A stretch of 28,211 nucleotides of DNA from Allomuricauda sp. (GTDB lineage Bacteria > Bacteroidota > Bacteroidia > Flavobacteriales > Flavobacteriaceae). Position numbers and translations under genes: made by a program. Of the stretch, positions 7,701 to 15,900 are shown piece by piece. The stretch spans positions 1-28,211 of the forward strand of contig JANQOD010000091.1 of the NCBI GenBank assembly GCA_028289745.1, given 5' to 3'. Every line of letters starts with the position of its first letter. The stretch's first letter is position 1. The notes under the pieces are model-generated. The model did not search any database. It had not been told where the DNA came from and saw only the letters and a list, made by a program, of their open reading frames with translations.

Positions 7701-9608
7701 GAAGGCAATTCCCTGCATACGCAACTGCAGTTCGGGATCGGTGGCTTCTTCGCGCGCGATCTTAAATCCATCGATATAGTACACGTGAATATCCTTATCG
7801 ATAATTATCTTTTGATAGCGTTCAGGAATATCGGCCCATACCTCATCGGGTGTCTTTCTTTCACTTTGAATGATGAAACTGCCTCCTTTTTTAAGTCCAG
7901 CCAATGCATTGGTGTGCTTAAATACGTTAGGGTCTGGAGATAGCACCACATCTACATAAAAGTATTCACAATTGATTCGAATGGGCTCAGACGCGGCCGC
8001 CAGATAATAGGTGGTCGGTTGTCCTTTTTTCTCTGAGCCGTATTTTGGGTTCGCCTTGATGTCATATCCCAGCAACTCGTACAAGGTCATGGCCAAGTTC
8101 TTGCCGGTAGTTATGGCCCCCCAACCCCCTATGGAGTGGAAACGTACCGTTACGGCATCTTTTGGCATGAGGTTGGGGTTTTCTGAACCTCGAACCGACA
8201 ACTCTTTGACATGTGGGTAAGATTCCATAATGGTTTCTTGATAGGCCTTTTGTTTCGGTGAGTGCGGTATTTCCCGAACAAAATCGATAGACAGGTAGAA
8301 CTGTTTCTTATGTTTTCCATCGGGCAGCATATTTTCTATGGCCCCGATGATACCTTCGGGCTGCAGGTCACGGCTACCCATACCAAACGACCCTGAGTAT
8401 ATGGCCGGCATGTCTGATACGGCGTACGAAGTCAATTCAGGATACGGAAGCCGTTTTTTATTCATGCCGTTTTCGACACACTTGTTCAAAACGGACCGAA
8501 CCTCACGGGTAATCGGAGAATCGACGGCCAAGGGTTGATCCAGTCGTTCTAAAATGGTAACGGCTTTTTTGCCTTTCAATATTTTCCCAAGCATATCGGC
8601 CGGAAAGGGCCGGAACATGACAAGATCGACCACCCCCACTTTTATTCCGCGTGTTTCCCTGATGTAATCTACAACGACTTCTGCACTGGGCACCAAACTG
8701 CCTTGGCCCAAAATGAGGTATTCGGCATCGTCAGCCCGGTACGTCATCACACGTTGATAGTGCCTGCCCGTGAGCTGCCCATATTCTTCAAACGCCTGAT
8801 CGGCCAATTCTTGAATATGGTCAAAGAAAAACGGACGTTGTGCGGCAACACTCTGCATATACGAATCCTGGTTTTGTACGATACCGGCCATTACCGGGTT
8901 ATCGACATCCCACAGTTCAGGAATGCGCCGTCGAGTTTCCCCATAAATAATGCGCTGGGCGGGCGTTGGGGTATCGATGATGTCATCGGGCAACCCGAGA
9001 TATTCCTTTATCAATTCACGCTCTGGCAAAAGAAACGACTCGATTAAATGCGTGGTCAAAAACCCGTCTTGGGCTATAATGCCCGGAGTAAGTGCCAATT
9101 CGGCAATGCGGTGGGCTATAATGTTGAGGTCGGCAACATGTTGTGCCTTTTTGGCAAACATTTGAAAAAAACCCGTATCGTCAACGGCATGGTAATCATC
9201 ATGTCCTGCGTGCACATTCAAGGTCGATTTGGTCATGGCACGAGACCCGATATTCAGTACATAGGTAAGGCGTTTCCCAACGGCCGCATAGAGCGACTCA
9301 TGCATATAGGCGATGCCCTGACCAGACGAAAAGTTTGCAGCACGCAAACCGGTCATCGACAGGCCAGCGGTTACCGCTGCAGCAGCATGTTCGCCTTCGG
9401 GTTCGATGAATATCAGAGGTTTGTCTGAAACATTTAAATGTCCTTTGGCGGCTTCTTCGGCCCAAAACTCGCCCATCTGGGTCGAGGGCGTAATAGGATA
9501 GGCCCCTGCGGCATCGGTAGATTCACGTTCACACATAATGGCCGCCGTATTCCCATCCATGGCCACGGGCTTACCTGGATATTTGATATTAGCTGCTTTC
9601 TTTTTCAT
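4701..9608 (-). CDS. nifJ: Pyruvate:ferredoxin oxidoreductase, long form with fused C-terminal ferredoxin
   Basis: A 1635-residue 2-oxoacid:ferredoxin oxidoreductase; common single-chain enzymes have about 1170-1230. It converts pyruvate and CoA to acetyl-CoA, CO2 and reduced ferredoxin. Order of domains: domain I with AYPITPSTQMGEFW (from about residue 35), domain II (about 265-440), gamma domain with HSIGGWGAITTGKNLA (about 500), EKR-like linker with FGSKGQRVVDDNLRVV, [4Fe-4S] motifs C787/C790/C793/C797 and C921/C924/C927/C931, TPP domain with proximal-cluster ligands C999 and C1002, NATGCTSVWG, and GGDGAMYDIG (about 1217). Compared with the usual enzyme there is an insert of about 120 residues between the ferredoxin motifs, a helical insert at about 1015-1110, and a C-terminal extension ending in a single-cluster ferredoxin (C1564, C1567, C1570, C1606). 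Substrate could be another 2-oxoacid. It leads directly into rnfC. Confidence 0.93.
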   Translation of the reverse strand: MKKKAANIKYPGKPVAMDGNTAAIMCERESTDAAGAYPITPSTQMGEFWAEEAAKGHLNVSDKPLIFIEPEGEHAAAAVTAGLSMTGLRAANFSSGQGIAYMHESLYAAVGKRLTYVLNIGSRAMTKSTLNVHAGHDDYHAVDDTGFFQMFAKKAQHVADLNIIAHRIAELALTPGIIAQDGFLTTHLIESFLLPERELIKEYLGLPDDIIDTPTPAQRIIYGETRRRIPELWDVDNPVMAGIVQNQDSYMQSVAAQRPFFFDHIQELADQAFEEYGQLTGRHYQRVMTYRADDAEYLILGQGSLVPSAEVVVDYIRETRGIKVGVVDLVMFRPFPADMLGKILKGKKAVTILERLDQPLAVDSPITREVRSVLNKCVENGMNKKRLPYPELTSYAVSDMPAIYSGSFGMGSRDLQPEGIIGAIENMLPDGKHKKQFYLSIDFVREIPHSPKQKAYQETIMESYPHVKELSVRGSENPNLMPKDAVTVRFHSIGGWGAITTGKNLAMTLYELLGYDIKANPKYGSEKKGQPTTYYLAAASEPIRINCEYFYVDVVLSPDPNVFKHTNALAGLKKGGSFIIQSERKTPDEVWADIPERYQKIIIDKDIHVYYIDGFKIAREEATDPELQLRMQGIAFQGAFFAASPLMEKSGLSEEKLLKAIEDQLQEKFGSKGQRVVDDNLRVVKRGFDEVYEITNKVLGAGHENKHNGQASLPIPKMMKEIPQSASKLSDIHRFWEQTGNFYLRGMGNDNLTDPFIGLSVMPAVSSIFRDMTGIRFEHPEWIPNNCTACGDCYTVCPDTAIPGLVSEVSDVFDTIVKRVKKNHGKLEHLPKAVRKMEGNVRKLFTASKNGATVNDYIHHAIDMTIADFDDTTELTKEFDWFKEELGEFNFALTRPYFDLHEKKEENSGGLFSITINPNTCKGCMECVAVCNDEALITVPQTEGSIAKLNKEWDLWMDLPNTPQKFNRIDDLEEKIGPLETMLLNKDAYLNFASGDGACLGCSEKSVVHLFIATVESLMQPRIEKHMAYLDELTDKLEKHIQGKLMGGVDLTDSDTMSKIVAEMQNSDLTMAEVTRRLESEQGGEPIDQDWLRNVTQLLAQLKKLKWKYTHGTTGRGRSNMGMLNATGCTSVWGSTWPFNPYPFPWANHLFQDSPSMAMGVFEGHMAKMAEGFKAIRKAELELDGKYDAIEHDDFFTYFTWQQFTDDEWQLCPPVVTLGGDGAMYDIGFQNLSRLMASGKPIKVIIVDTQVYSNTGGQACTSGFIGQVSDMAQYGKVWKGKSEPRKEIGLIAMAHRNTYVLQATLANTSQMIEGFIDGLMTKRPAVFNLYTTCQPEHGVGDDMGAHQAKLAVESRAYPIFKYNPDHGIKAKEAFDLSGNPAMDEIWPTYGLKYLEYGQERTMQLPMTFADFALTEARFRKHFRKVPRTAWNENMVLLADFLELEESEREGKFPYIWAVDRNQKLNRVLVAKPIVESCEERRDFWLMLRDLAGVETEKPQEENLEDKIRSEVVGNIAQGLMQLAGGNGDGFVQMAMGQPTTTEVSVEEKPSNGGYLAPWLETDECTSCDECIRINPNIFVYNEDNKAYIKNPKAGPYEDLVKAAEKCTAGVIHPGLPAERSAKDIEKWISRGEKYN

Positions 9609-9658
9609 GGTCGTTGAATTTGTGGGCCGCCCTTATTTTCTGTAATGGTGCCTTGCCC

Positions 9659-9673
9659 ATAATTGAGAATTAT
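9659..9673. promoter_or_regulatory. AT-rich inverted repeat in front of nifJ
   Basis: Arms ATAATT and AATTAT flank a GAG spacer. It lies in the 90-base gap between the HEPN-like gene and nifJ. There is no U-run on either side, so it is more like an operator or mRNA processing site than a terminator. I found no TAnnTTTG element placed to make it a promoter. A short AT-rich dyad like this can occur by chance. Confidence 0.25.
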
Positions 9674-9698
9674 TGAAATACTATTTGATGATTTGCTT

Positions 9699-10070
9699 TC
9701 AATTGGTGCCGTTCGTTTCACCTACTAATTTTTTTGCATGCATGGCCAGATCAATACAGTTTTCCATCTCATCGAATGCTGCACTGTACTCATCATCCTT
9801 GGCAAATGTTATGGCGCTCAAATCAAAACCATCAAACTTGCTGTTAAGGTCACGGCATTTTTCCAGCAAGGTCTCCACAGTAGCCGCTTCGTCGAACGCA
9901 ATTCCGTGTTTTAATAGAAACCCCTGCAAATAATTGGATATGGAATGGCGGACACTTCTGCATACCATAAAAGGCACGACATCTTCAGCCGGTCGATTCA
10001 ATTCGCTTTTTGCCGCTTCAAGGTATTGATCGGCCTGCTCAAATTTGGAATTGATTTGGTTTGCATCCAT
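9699..10070 (-). CDS. HEPN-like all-helical protein, first gene of the pyruvate oxidoreductase/rnf operon
   Basis: A 123-residue, predicted all-alpha cytoplasmic protein. The pattern (an N-terminal helix FEQADQYLEAAKSEL, a central amphipathic helix ending SNYLQGFLLKHGI, then a segment VETLLEKCRDLNSKF) resembles HEPN-fold proteins such as those of PF05168, where a helix ending in LxxxGI is followed by an L-rich segment. The catalytic R-x4-6-H motif of HEPN RNases is not clearly present (RSVRH has the wrong spacing), so ribonuclease activity should not be assumed. I chose the start at 10070 (MDANQIN) because a candidate promoter ends about 50 bases upstream; an earlier ATG at 10148 would place the promoter inside the gene. 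It is 90 bases upstream of nifJ on the same strand. Role unknown. Confidence 0.6.
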   Translation of the reverse strand: MDANQINSKFEQADQYLEAAKSELNRPAEDVVPFMVCRSVRHSISNYLQGFLLKHGIAFDEAATVETLLEKCRDLNSKFDGFDLSAITFAKDDEYSAAFDEMENCIDLAMHAKKLVGETNGTN

Positions 10071-10121
10071 ACTAAACACTTTAATTAATGATAGGTAGTT
10101 GAAAATTTGGGGTATTCGGAC

Positions 10122-10129
10122 TAAAAGTA
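10122..10129 (-). promoter_or_regulatory. Candidate -7 promoter element of the HEPN/nifJ/rnf operon
   Basis: TACTTTTA on the minus strand matches the Bacteroidetes TAnnTTTG element in seven of eight positions. No TTG is found at the -33 position, as expected for an activator-dependent promoter. The predicted transcript would start near 10118, about 48 bases before the ATG at 10070. The support comes mainly from its fixed distance to the palindrome at 10153-10164. Confidence 0.5.
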
Positions 10130-10152
10130 AAGAAAGTAACGTGGCCATTTAA

Positions 10153-10164
10153 TGACATATGTCA
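10153..10164. promoter_or_regulatory. Crp/Fnr-type operator palindrome TGACATATGTCA
   Basis: A perfect 12-bp palindrome of the TGAC-N4-GTCA form, the half-site arrangement used by NNR/DNR/HcpR-type members of the Crp/Fnr family. Its centre (10158.5) is 29.5 bases upstream of the first T of the candidate -7 element on the minus strand, i.e. near -41, the class II activator position. The same distance is found at two other promoters in this window (26733 operon and 27640 gene). Regulator identity is unknown and no Crp/Fnr gene is in the window. Confidence 0.55.
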
Positions 10165-10512
10165 GGTACAAAGCCAATGCCAACAGATGGTCTATAAGGG
10201 TTTTTGTTCTTGACAGGCTGCCTTTTGCCTCGATTTAAGGCCTGTTTTCGAAGCGTTCGAGGATCGAAATATAGCCCGGCTCGCGCCTTCTTGGAGTGAA
10301 GAAGGAGGTCATGCCCCCTAAATTGCATAATCTTTTGGTCAAATAAGATGAACCTTTTAAACATTATGGGGCAGGCCCTTAGTGGCAATATTTTGAATCA
10401 TTCATTCAGACTCAAATCATCTTCAACCTTTTCCCGATGAATCAAGACAAAATTCTTGCTTGAAAATGTGTACTGATTTATAGGGCTAGTCTTATATGGT
10501 ATATGGCAAGTC
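10165..10512. other. Non-coding divergent intergenic region with hairpins
   Basis: About 350 bases between the two divergent operons without a convincing gene; the open frames here are low-complexity and lack homologous-looking features. It holds a 7-bp hairpin CCTTCTT-ggagtg-AAGAAGG (10286-10305) and imperfect dyads ACAGGC/GCCTGT (10213-10218 with 10240-10245) and GCCTT/AAGGC (10220-10224 with 10237-10241), the former followed by TTTT. They might be part of a leader or a small RNA, but nothing proves transcription. Confidence 0.3.
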
Positions 10513-10520
10513 TACATTTG
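10513..10520 (+). promoter_or_regulatory. Candidate -7 promoter element (TACATTTG) of the first efflux operon
   Basis: A perfect TAnnTTTG match 46 bases upstream of the TolC-like gene at 10567. A good -33 TTG is not obvious at the usual distance, and there is no dyad at 29.5 bases upstream, so this promoter is not of the Crp/Fnr type seen elsewhere in the window. Confidence 0.45.
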
Positions 10521-10566
10521 CTTCAAAAATGGGGACTACCCTCCTCGCCACGAAACAACGAAGCAA

Positions 10567-11880
10567 ATGAAGTATCTATTTCGCTCTTTACCCTTTTGGG
10601 TCTTCTGTGTCACCCTATGGATGCACACCCCATCATATTCACAGGAACTCGATTTGCAATCGTATATCGAATTGGTAAAAAAAGACAATATCGATCTGAA
10701 GCAAAGTGCAAAACAGGTTTTGGTAGCCAAGGAGGAAACCAAGATTGCCCGATCTGCACTATTGCCAGACGTGAGTGTCAATGGGTTCTATCAACGTGAC
10801 TTCAATAGAAATTTTCTCTTCATCAATGATTTTGATGGAAGCATAACACGGTTACGGACCAACTTCAACAACAGTGTCAGTGCCAATGCCGCACTGAACC
10901 AGACCCTATTCGATCTCGCCGTTTTTTCCGCTGCCAAAATCACAAAGCTTGCCGAAGAAATCAGTGGGTTACATGATGAACACCTTCACAATGAACTTAT
11001 TGCACAGGCTTCCACTTTGTATTGGCAAGCCATTTTTACCAAAGCGAGTGTCGCCGTACTGCTTGACAATTCGAACTTGGCCCAAGAGCAATTGGCCCAG
11101 ATCAAGAAGCTGCACGGTCAAGGTACCGTAAGTGATCTACAGGTGCAACAAGCCGAGGTTTTCTATAAAAAGACACTCCCGCCCCTTAAAAATGCCAAAA
11201 ATCAATTGGGCAAATTGATGAACGATCTTAAAGTATTGGCCAACATACCCATTACCGAGCGTATCGTTCTAACAGATAATCTTGAAACCATGGGCCTCGA
11301 TCATGTGATAGATATCGATGAGGCAGATCTAGAGGGGCAGCCAGAACTCAAGACCTTAAAAAAAGAGGTCGAGATCGCCGATAGGCAAATCAATCTCAAT
11401 AAGAAATTCTGGTACCCCAAATTGAATCTGACCGCAGCCTATAACTATGATGCCCAAGCCAATGATTTCAATTTCAACGCCAACGAGAACAATTTGTTCT
11501 TTGTGCAAGTGGGGGCCAGTGTGCCCATCTTCTCAGGGGGAAGCAACAGGGCGAAAATTGCCAAGGCTTCCATTGAAAGGGAAACGGCAGAACTCAACCT
11601 TGTTAAGACCAAACAGCACTTGCTCAACCAACTTCGAACGGCCGAAAACAACTATAACAGTGCCATAACCAATATTGAAACGTATCGAGAGACCATATTG
11701 CTGAATGAAAGCGAACTGGAAATTTTCAAAAAGCAATTAAGCCTAGGTGTTGTCACTACCGTCGAATTCAAGGAAAGCCGATTGCGGCTCACACAATCTA
11801 GGCTAGAGCTGTTAAACTCATATCTAGATCTACATATTGCACACCTTCAAATTTTACGGATCACGGGCCAAATTAATTAA
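10567..11880 (+). CDS. TolC-family outer membrane efflux protein (first efflux operon)
   Basis: A 437-residue outer membrane channel subunit. An N-terminal signal peptide of about 26 residues ends near SYSQ, and the mature part starts ELDLQSYIELVKKDN, the usual first helix of TolC-family proteins. Two internally repeated helical hairpin halves follow, each with long heptad-rich helices (about residues 115-215 and 325-430) separated by strand segments such as KKFWYPKLNLTAAYNY. It would form the trimeric exit duct for the adaptor and RND pump encoded next, 30 bases downstream. Transported compound cannot be read from sequence. Confidence 0.92.
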   Translation: MKYLFRSLPFWVFCVTLWMHTPSYSQELDLQSYIELVKKDNIDLKQSAKQVLVAKEETKIARSALLPDVSVNGFYQRDFNRNFLFINDFDGSITRLRTNFNNSVSANAALNQTLFDLAVFSAAKITKLAEEISGLHDEHLHNELIAQASTLYWQAIFTKASVAVLLDNSNLAQEQLAQIKKLHGQGTVSDLQVQQAEVFYKKTLPPLKNAKNQLGKLMNDLKVLANIPITERIVLTDNLETMGLDHVIDIDEADLEGQPELKTLKKEVEIADRQINLNKKFWYPKLNLTAAYNYDAQANDFNFNANENNLFFVQVGASVPIFSGGSNRAKIAKASIERETAELNLVKTKQHLLNQLRTAENNYNSAITNIETYRETILLNESELEIFKKQLSLGVVTTVEFKESRLRLTQSRLELLNSYLDLHIAHLQILRITGQIN

Positions 11881-11910
11881 ATGCCAACCCAACAAAAAAA
11901 ATATTAAAAA

Positions 11911-12924
11911 ATGAAGACAATAAAACGTTTATCGATGTTAGCGATTTCATGTTCCCTATTGGTGGGCTGTTATTGGCCCGAAACCTCTCAGGAACCCACT
12001 GCGAAAGAAGAGGTCAGGGTAAAGGCCATTATCTTAAAAAAAGCCCCCTACAAAGAAAGGAGAGGGTACCATGGGGAATTGCAATTTTCAAAATCAGCCA
12101 GTTTTGTCGCACAACAGTCGGGAATAGTGACCCGGTTAAATGCCAGGCCCGGTCAAAAAGTACGGCGTGGTGAAGTGGTGGCCGTATACCCCCCCTTGAA
12201 TCACCAATTGCAGATTGAGCAGGCAAGGATCGAGCAGAGCAAGATGGCGAAAGACTATGCGCGGCAACAAAAACTGCTCAAGGCAGGTGCCGTCTCCAAA
12301 GTGTCCGTTGATACGTATAAAACCCAATTGGATGTTCTGACCAAAACGACGCAACAACTGCAAAATATGAACACCATTAGGGCCCCTTTTGCTGGAACCA
12401 TTACCCAAGTACCGGTCAAGATCGGTGAAGAAGTGGGCATGGGACAAGCGCTGTTCAGCATGGCGGAAACTACTACCGTTGAGGTGAATTTTTATGTAAC
12501 GCCAAAAGACATTGCCCATATGGCGATAGGGGCAACCACATATTTGACCCTCGCCCATAAAAGGATCGAGGGGAAAATCACCAAGACATCCATCCAAATG
12601 GATCCGAAGCGAAAGGCATTTCTGGTTACCGCCTCATTTAAGAACGAAGGGATATCGTTTGCCGGCACCCATGTTGAAATCGAGTTGGAAACCGGAGTGT
12701 CACTTTCGAGTATTTGGATCCCCGTCGAATCTTTAAAACAAGTCGGAAACAGGCATTATGTATTCGTCATCGAAGATGGCAAGGCCATTGAAAGCGATGT
12801 GAAAATAGGGCAGCGAAACGAAACTTCAGTACAGATTATGGAGGGACTGGAAGTTGGGCAACGTTTGATTACCGCTGGTTCAGAAAAAGTAGAAAGAAAT
12901 AGCCCGGTTTCCATCATTCAGTAA
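11911..12924 (+). CDS. Lipoprotein periplasmic adaptor (HlyD/AcrA family) of the first RND pump
   Basis: A 337-residue membrane fusion protein. It has a lipoprotein signal with the lipobox LLVGC (Cys20 acylated), a first lipoyl half-motif GQKVRRGEVVAVYPP (about residue 75), a short alpha-helical hairpin (about 90-145), the second lipoyl half with IRAPFAGTITQVPVK, a beta barrel and a membrane-proximal domain ending GLEVGQRLITAGSEKVERN. It connects the TolC-like channel encoded upstream with the permease encoded 11 bases downstream. The hairpin is short compared with AcrA, as in many Bacteroidetes adaptors. Confidence 0.92.
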   Translation: MKTIKRLSMLAISCSLLVGCYWPETSQEPTAKEEVRVKAIILKKAPYKERRGYHGELQFSKSASFVAQQSGIVTRLNARPGQKVRRGEVVAVYPPLNHQLQIEQARIEQSKMAKDYARQQKLLKAGAVSKVSVDTYKTQLDVLTKTTQQLQNMNTIRAPFAGTITQVPVKIGEEVGMGQALFSMAETTTVEVNFYVTPKDIAHMAIGATTYLTLAHKRIEGKITKTSIQMDPKRKAFLVTASFKNEGISFAGTHVEIELETGVSLSSIWIPVESLKQVGNRHYVFVIEDGKAIESDVKIGQRNETSVQIMEGLEVGQRLITAGSEKVERNSPVSIIQ

Positions 12925-12935
12925 ATAGAGCAGTT

Positions 12936-15900
12936 ATGAAAGTCACCCATTTCGCAGTATCAAGACCGGTAACCACCTCAATGGTGTTTTTGGCACTATT
13001 GCTATTCGGATTCATGTCTTATGTAAAATTACCGGTAAACCTGATGCCCGAAGTCAATCTACCGGCCATGGTCATCATAACGGACTATCCCGGGGCAACC
13101 CCCGGTGAAGTGGAAACCGAGATCACCAATCTACTTGAAAAAGAGGTGGCCACCATCAATGGGTTGAAACTCATGCAGTCGTACTCCATGCCCAATATGT
13201 CGATGATCATCGTTCAATTTGAATTGGACAAAGACCAAGATAAGGCGATGGCCGAACTGCGCAACAAGATAGATCTGGTGGTTTCCTTTTTGCCCAAAGA
13301 GGCCAAATTGCCATTCGTTCGCAAACGATCTAAACCCCTATTGGCCCCTTTTAGCATGAACAGCGGTTCTGTGGTCGATCTGATCATTACCGGAAATGTC
13401 GATGCCAACAAACTCTACCAACTATCGAGAAGGGAAATCAAGGATAAGATCTCGCGTATCGACGGGGTGACCAAAATTGAGTTCAATGGTGGAAAACTAC
13501 GTGAAATACATGTAGAGGTCGATAAGAACGGTCTTTATGGTCTGGGCATGAACATTACAGCGGTCGCCACACAATTAAAAGACAACAATGTAGATATGTC
13601 GGGCGGTGATATCGTAAGGGAAGACCGTGAATCGATCATAAAGACGGGGACCAAATATAACTCTGTACATTCTGTCAAGAACACCTACGTCGCCACCCCT
13701 TACGGAGAAAAGAAACTGACCGATTTTGCTGCGGTAAAAGACACCTTCCGAATCGCTAAAAAAGATGCCTTTTTTTACGATGGTATTGAAAAGAAAGAAC
13801 TCAATAATATCGTGGGCATAAGCGTACAGAAGAGCAGTACGGCAAACGCAGTGGCCATAGCCAAGGCGGTAAAGGAACTGGTTCCCGAAATCCAAAAAAA
13901 CCTGCCCGAAGGGGTTACGCTGAGCTTGCCATTTGACTCTTCAGAATATATCGAAAGCTCGGTGAACGATGCCATGATGAACGTTATTCTAGGAATCATT
14001 GTTACCGGTCTGATTTTATTTCTATTTGTAAACAATATCAAGGCCACGGTAATCGTCAGCATTTCCATTCCCGTATCGCTTATCATCAATTTTTTGGCCA
14101 TGCGGCTCTTTGATGGATCGCTCAATATGTTGTCATTGATGAGTTTTGCCGTGGCCATTGGGGCCCTGGTCTCCAACTCCATAGTGGTTTTGGAGAACAT
14201 TCTTCGCCTCAAAAGGGAGGGCTTGCCCATAAAGGAGGCCTGTGTCACGGGTACCCAAGAAGTGTTTACGGCGGTTTTGGCCTCAACGGGCACAAACCTG
14301 GTCGTATTTTTGCCCATTGCCTCCATGAATTCAATAGTCGGTGCCTTCTTTAGGGAATATGCCCTGACCATTTCATTCGCCACCATTTTTTCGCTTCTGG
14401 TCTCCATTACCTTGACCCCAATGCTCGCCTCGATTTTATTGAAGAACGATCCAAAACCCTCTAAGTTTTCAAATTGGATCATCAGATCATTTGATAGGCT
14501 ACAAGAACTCTATGAAAGGTCATTGCGAAGGTTGATGTCAAGAAAACGCAATCCCATCATTCTGTTTGCGGTGATGTTCTTCTTCTTTGTCATGAGCATG
14601 GGGCTGCTGGGCGAAATCGGATTTGAATTTGAGCCGGAATCAGACAACGGAGACTTGTTTGTAGAGCTTGAAATGCAACCGGGCACCTCGATCGAGAAGA
14701 ACAGGGAATTGACCAAACTGGTCGAACAGAAGATTGCCGCATATCCTGAGGTAAAGGCGGTATTGAGCATGTTGGGCAGTAAAAACTCTTTCACCACCGG
14801 CGCTAATTATACCAACATCTCACTGAAGCTCAACAAAAGTGTCGAACGCGAGTTGTCGAATGCCCAAATTGGCGAGAAACTGTTGAATGAACTCAAAGAG
14901 ATTCCTGAAATAAAACCCGTGGTGGCGACCACAAGCTCTGAAGAAAGTGGCGATTTGGGATTCTCCCTAAAATCGAATGATGCCGCGCAACTGTCTCGGG
15001 CAAACGATCAGGTCATGGACCTTTTAAAGGATGTGGAAGGGTTGATTTCTTTCGAATCGAGCCTGCGAAATGGTCCACCCCTGCTTCAGTTTCAACCCAA
15101 AAAACGTCTGTTGGCCGAATTGGGCATCTCGGTCAATGAGCTGGCATTGGTCATTCGCAGTGCCATTACGGGTATAAAGGCCACGGTAATGAGTGAAAAC
15201 GATGTGGAGTACAACATCAATATCAAGGTTCCCGTTTCACAGGCCAACTCGGTCGAAGATATCAAACAGCTCCCTGTTCACACGGCCACGGGTATGTTTA
15301 CCGTTGGGCAATTGGCCGAGGTATCTTATGAAACCGCCCCAGCACAAATACTCCATAAAGAAAAGTCAAAGACTGCAGAGTTCAGTGCCACCTTGGCCCC
15401 CGGCCATATATTGGGAGATGTCAGGGCCGCCATCGATTCAAAGCTCAACGAAATAAACCTGCCCGATGGTGTCGATTTCCAGTGGAGCGGCAACGTAGAG
15501 GAACTGGACAATACGGTGGCCGATATGACGATCACTTTTCTATTGGCCCTGGTATTGATGTACATGTTGTTGGCCTCGCTAATGGAAAGCCTATGGCAAC
15601 CATTGGTCATATTCACTACCGTACCCATGGCACTGATAGGGGTTTTTGTGATCATGTATGTTGCCGGCACCACTATGAACATCATGTCGTTAATGGCCAT
15701 CATTACCCTACTGGGCCTCGTGGTCAATGACGATATTTTGATCCACGACTATACAGAACAGTTGATGCACAAGAAGAAAATGGACATTCACAGTGCGACC
15801 ATTCTTTCTGGGAAGACCAAAATGAAAGCCGTTATCATGACGACGGTCGCCATCATATTCGGAATGCTGCCCAACGCCATCGGTCTGGGCGATGCGGGAG

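Noticed and set aside
10071..10148. Upstream start of the HEPN-like gene
   Set aside because: It would put the -7 element within the coding region; the extra residues are hydrophobic and unlike the rest.
10149..10388. 79-codon minus-strand frame between the two divergent operons
   Set aside because: Composition is basic and irregular with no recognisable domain, no promoter or ribosome binding site, and its end overlaps the Crp/Fnr-type palindrome; treated as chance.
14172..14177. Loss of the TM4 Asp pair as a sign of a dead pump
   Set aside because: The gene is full length, without frameshifts, within an intact operon, and an Asp pair occurs in TM10; reported instead as a possible relocation.
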